This document shows, piece after piece, positions 61,931-64,000 of a DNA stretch of 64,000 nt. The DNA is from Natronogracilivirga saccharolytica. Lineage in GTDB: Bacteria; Bacteroidota; Rhodothermia; Balneolales; Natronogracilivirgulaceae. Position 1 is the stretch's first letter. Every line of letters starts with the position of its first letter. The notes under the pieces are model-generated. The model did not search any database. It was not told the DNA's origin and saw only the letters and a program-made list of their open reading frames with translations. The position numbers and the translations under genes are program-made. The stretch is from assembly GCF_017921895.1 (NCBI RefSeq), contig NZ_JAFIDN010000007.1:124001-188000 (forward strand). Reading direction: 5' to 3'.

Positions 61931-63082
61931 ATGAAATTTTTAAAATATGCGTTGCTCATTGCCGTCGCAGTGGCTTTGGCTAGCTGGCTCGGGTTTCAAT
62001 ACTTTGGCGGACAGGACGACTCCCTGCCGCCATTGAATACCGAAACCGTCAATTACGGAGATATTTCAAGCCATGTCACAGCGCATGGTACGCTCCAGCC
62101 GGTGGAGGAGGTACTTGTAGGAAGTCAGGTATCCGGCATTATCGAAGAGATTCATGCCGATTTTAACGATGAAGTTGAAAGGGGACAGGTTGTCGCCCAA
62201 ATAGATCCGTCCACTTTCAGGGCTGATGTCAGCTCCGCCGAAGCACAGCTCGAATCGGCCAAAGCCGCCCTTGAATACGCCAGAATGCATCACAGCCGCA
62301 CAATGGAGCTGCGGGAACGCGAATTTATTTCGCCTTCGGAGCTTGATGAGGCGCAAGCTGCACTGAAACAGGCTGAGTCAGAAGTGGAAGTGCGCCGGCA
62401 CGCGCTGAACCGTGCACAGCTGGAGCTGAACCAGACAACGATACACTCGCCAACCGACGGAATGGTCATATCCCGCGAAGTGGATGTTGGTCAGACTGTT
62501 TCTGCCAATCTGGACGCTCCGGAAATTTTTCTTATTGCCACCCACCTCGACCATATGCATATCTATGCCAATGTATCAGAAGCCGATATTGGCAGGGTGC
62601 AGGAAGGAAACGAAGTCCGGTTTCATGTCGATGCCTACCGTGACGACGAGTTTGAAGGAGAGGTGATACAGGTCCGCAATGCCCCTATCACCGAAGATAA
62701 TGTCGTCTACTATCAGGCCATCATTTCAGTCAGTAACGAGGACCATTTGCTGAAACCGGGCATGACTGCAGAAGTCAGTATCATCACCGAAGAAAGAGAC
62801 AATGTACTGCGTGTACGAAACAATGCGCTGCGGGCCCGACTGCCTGATCACATCCGGCCGGACCATCCCGGCGATGCCGATGATACAGATACGGTCGTCT
62901 ATATCTTACGGGAGGATGAACTTGTTGCTCAGAAGGTCGAAACAGGCCTGAGCGACGGACTAAACACGGAAATTCTGGACGGGCTCGAAGAAGGCGATGA
63001 GCTGGCCGTGGGAATTTCTCTTGATACCCGGGAAGAAGAGGGCGGTCCCGGTCTTCTGCAGGGAAGACAGGCCACATACTGA
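61931..63082 (+). CDS. MacA/HlyD-type periplasmic adaptor protein
   Basis: A membrane-fusion protein: one N-terminal helix (about 4-26), the lipoyl-like strand TAHGTLQPVEEVLVGSQVSG, a coiled-coil hairpin (about 88-165, rich in Glu/Ala/Arg), the second lipoyl half (INSPTDGMVISREVDVGQTV-like, here IHSPTDGMVI), a beta-barrel with HIYANVSEADIGRVQ and a C-terminal membrane-proximal domain (VYILREDELVAQKVETGL). It links an inner-membrane ABC permease to an outer-membrane channel. It is followed 36 bases later by an ABC ATPase gene; the permease is probably right of the window. 383 residues fits MacA. Confidence 0.9.
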   Translation: MKFLKYALLIAVAVALASWLGFQYFGGQDDSLPPLNTETVNYGDISSHVTAHGTLQPVEEVLVGSQVSGIIEEIHADFNDEVERGQVVAQIDPSTFRADVSSAEAQLESAKAALEYARMHHSRTMELREREFISPSELDEAQAALKQAESEVEVRRHALNRAQLELNQTTIHSPTDGMVISREVDVGQTVSANLDAPEIFLIATHLDHMHIYANVSEADIGRVQEGNEVRFHVDAYRDDEFEGEVIQVRNAPITEDNVVYYQAIISVSNEDHLLKPGMTAEVSIITEERDNVLRVRNNALRARLPDHIRPDHPGDADDTDTVVYILREDELVAQKVETGLSDGLNTEILDGLEEGDELAVGISLDTREEEGGPGLLQGRQATY

Positions 63083-63118
63083 AAAAGCTGCCGGAATCTG
63101 TCCGGCTGATAATAATAT

Positions 63119-63880
63119 ATGGCTCTGATTGAAGTAAAAGACATAACAAAAACCTACAAAACCGAATCGGTGGCGGTTGAAGCACTTCGCGGTATTGACC
63201 TTACGGTGCAACGCGGTGAGTTTTCTGCAATCATGGGATCAAGCGGTTCTGGAAAATCCACACTGATGAATATCATAGGCTGTCTGGATCAGGCTACCGG
63301 CGGGCAGTATCTGCTAAACGGTCAGGATGTGGCGCAAATGCACCGCAATCAGCTTTCTGAAATTCGAAATAAAATGCTCGGTTTTGTTTTTCAGTCTTTC
63401 CACCTTTTGCCGCGGACAACAGCCCTGGAAAATGTTGAGCTGCCGCTTATTTACAGCCGGGAAGAGCTGAGCTGGAAGGAGATCCGGCGGCGGGCAAGGG
63501 AAGCCATTGAGCGGGTCGGACTTCAGGATCGTATGAAACATACCCCGAATGAACTTTCCGGGGGACAAAAACAGCGGGTTGCCGTTGCCCGGGCCCTGGT
63601 CACCGAGCCGGAAATTCTTCTGGCCGATGAACCTACTGGAAACCTTGACAGCCGCACAGGTCTGGAACTGATCGATCTCATCCAGAATCTGAACAGCCAG
63701 GGTCTGACAACGCTGATGGTAACTCACGAGGCAGAAATCGCCCGGTTTGCCCGGAGGGTCATCCGTCTGCACGACGGCCGCATTATCAGTGATGAACACC
63801 ATGAATCCATGTCTGCATCGGAAGCACTGGAAGATGTCGACGAGGATCATCACCATTCAGAAGACAAGGTAACCTCATGA
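63119..63880 (+). CDS. ABC transporter ATPase (MacB/LolD type)
   Basis: A single ABC domain of 253 residues with Walker [10 protein letters not shown] (36-44), Q-loop, signature [15 protein letters not shown], Walker [13 protein letters not shown] and the H-loop [13 protein letters not shown]. The MacB/LolD/FtsE branch is shown by [12 protein letters not shown]. The C-terminal tail is acidic and His-rich (HHHS). It pairs with the MacA-like adaptor to drive export; a MacB-type permease would be expected next but an inverted copy of the structured repeat begins right at its stop codon. Confidence 0.92.
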   Translation: MALIEVKDITKTYKTESVAVEALRGIDLTVQRGEFSAIMGSSGSGKSTLMNIIGCLDQATGGQYLLNGQDVAQMHRNQLSEIRNKMLGFVFQSFHLLPRTTALENVELPLIYSREELSWKEIRRRAREAIERVGLQDRMKHTPNELSGGQKQRVAVARALVTEPEILLADEPTGNLDSRTGLELIDLIQNLNSQGLTTLMVTHEAEIARFARRVIRLHDGRIISDEHHESMSASEALEDVDEDHHHSEDKVTS

Positions 63881-64000
63881 ACTGAACATGACCGGGCCGG
63901 TGCCCGGGCACACAGGCGTATGATTAAAAACGGTCATGTCATTCTATCTGACATTATAAATCAGAAATTTTAAACAGATGAAATGAACATGACCGAACGG
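63881..64000. repeat. Structured repeat, inverted copy at the window's right edge
   Basis: Read on the minus strand it carries TTTCATCTGTTTAAAATTTC, then TGATTTATAATGTCAGATAG, then AATGACATGACCG: almost identical to the first unit at 58.5 kb. The outer stem is CATGACCG (63887-63894) with CGGTCATG (63931-63938), the inner hairpin CCGGGC/GCCCGG. A further unit starts at 63988 (CATGACCG) and runs off the window, so at least two tandem units are present here. Confidence 0.75.

Noticed and set aside
48841-64000. CRISPR array for the 58.5-kb tandem repeats
   Set aside because: Units are about 100 bases, diverged and without constant-length spacers; no cas gene is present. Hairpin-forming interspersed repeats fit better.

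Overview
The window looks like chromosome from a member of the Bacteroidota/Rhodothermota/Balneolota side of the tree, most likely a salt-adapted, protein- or amino-acid-consuming heterotroph. The evidence is a SusC/SusD nutrient-uptake pair, a secreted protein ending in a type A (Por) C-terminal sorting domain, many lipoprotein signal peptides, acidic surface proteins, and two promoter-like sites that fit the Bacteroidetes -33/-7 consensus (TTG...N19-20...TAACTTTG). This lineage assignment is inference; no rRNA is present.

Layout. Positions 1-3363 are the right end of an AT-rich genomic island. It carries only unrecognised genes and ends at a displaced 3' half of a tRNA-Ile2(CAU)-like gene (an attachment-site scar), whose terminator follows at 3369-3413. 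From 3.5 to 16 kb lie housekeeping and accessory genes: a decayed GHL10 glycosidase, a small zinc-binding protein, a HAD phosphatase plus glycerol-1-phosphate dehydrogenase pair, a serine hydrolase, a TorF-like porin plus ammonium transporter, a sialidase-fold protein plus ADP-ribosylglycohydrolase, a U32 enzyme and a gutted cytochrome c peroxidase. From 16 to 22.3 kb are a lipoprotein and the SusC/SusD locus. From 22.5 to 36.9 kb are an ABC-F protein, a GH13 branching-type enzyme, a tandem pair of ATP-grasp ligases with a CocE-type hydrolase, a penicillin acylase with a small membrane protein, a gamma-glutamyltransferase and RlpA.

From 36.9 to 46.4 kb is the most interesting metabolic block. 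An ADP-forming acyl-CoA ligase lies near a five-gene minus-strand operon: KamA-type radical SAM aminomutase, two 3-oxoacid (PcaI/PcaJ-like) CoA-transferase subunits, a class III aminotransferase and a PcaF-like thiolase. Read in order, these would convert an alpha-amino acid to a beta-amino acid, then a beta-keto acid, then its CoA thioester, and cleave that to acetyl-CoA plus a shorter acyl-CoA. A gapless alignment by eye to lysine 2,3-aminomutase replaces both lysine-side-chain-binding aspartates with Arg417 and Thr454. This argues for an acidic substrate such as glutamate or 2-aminoadipate rather than lysine.

From 46.6 to 64 kb are an outer-membrane barrel, a flavoprotein, a 1118-residue secreted protein, an OB-fold protein, an operon-like LemA / M48 protease / Stealth set, two oxidoreductases, LapA-like and SatD-like small operons, a DUF429-like protein and a MacA/ABC-ATPase export pair. 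This part also carries a family of roughly 100-base intergenic repeats (48.9, 58.5-58.9 and 63.9-64 kb). Their hairpin stems are kept by compensatory base changes between copies.

A recurring theme is gene decay by deletion: the GHL10 gene, the cytochrome c peroxidase, the C-terminus of the ADP-ribosylglycohydrolase and the half tRNA all show it.
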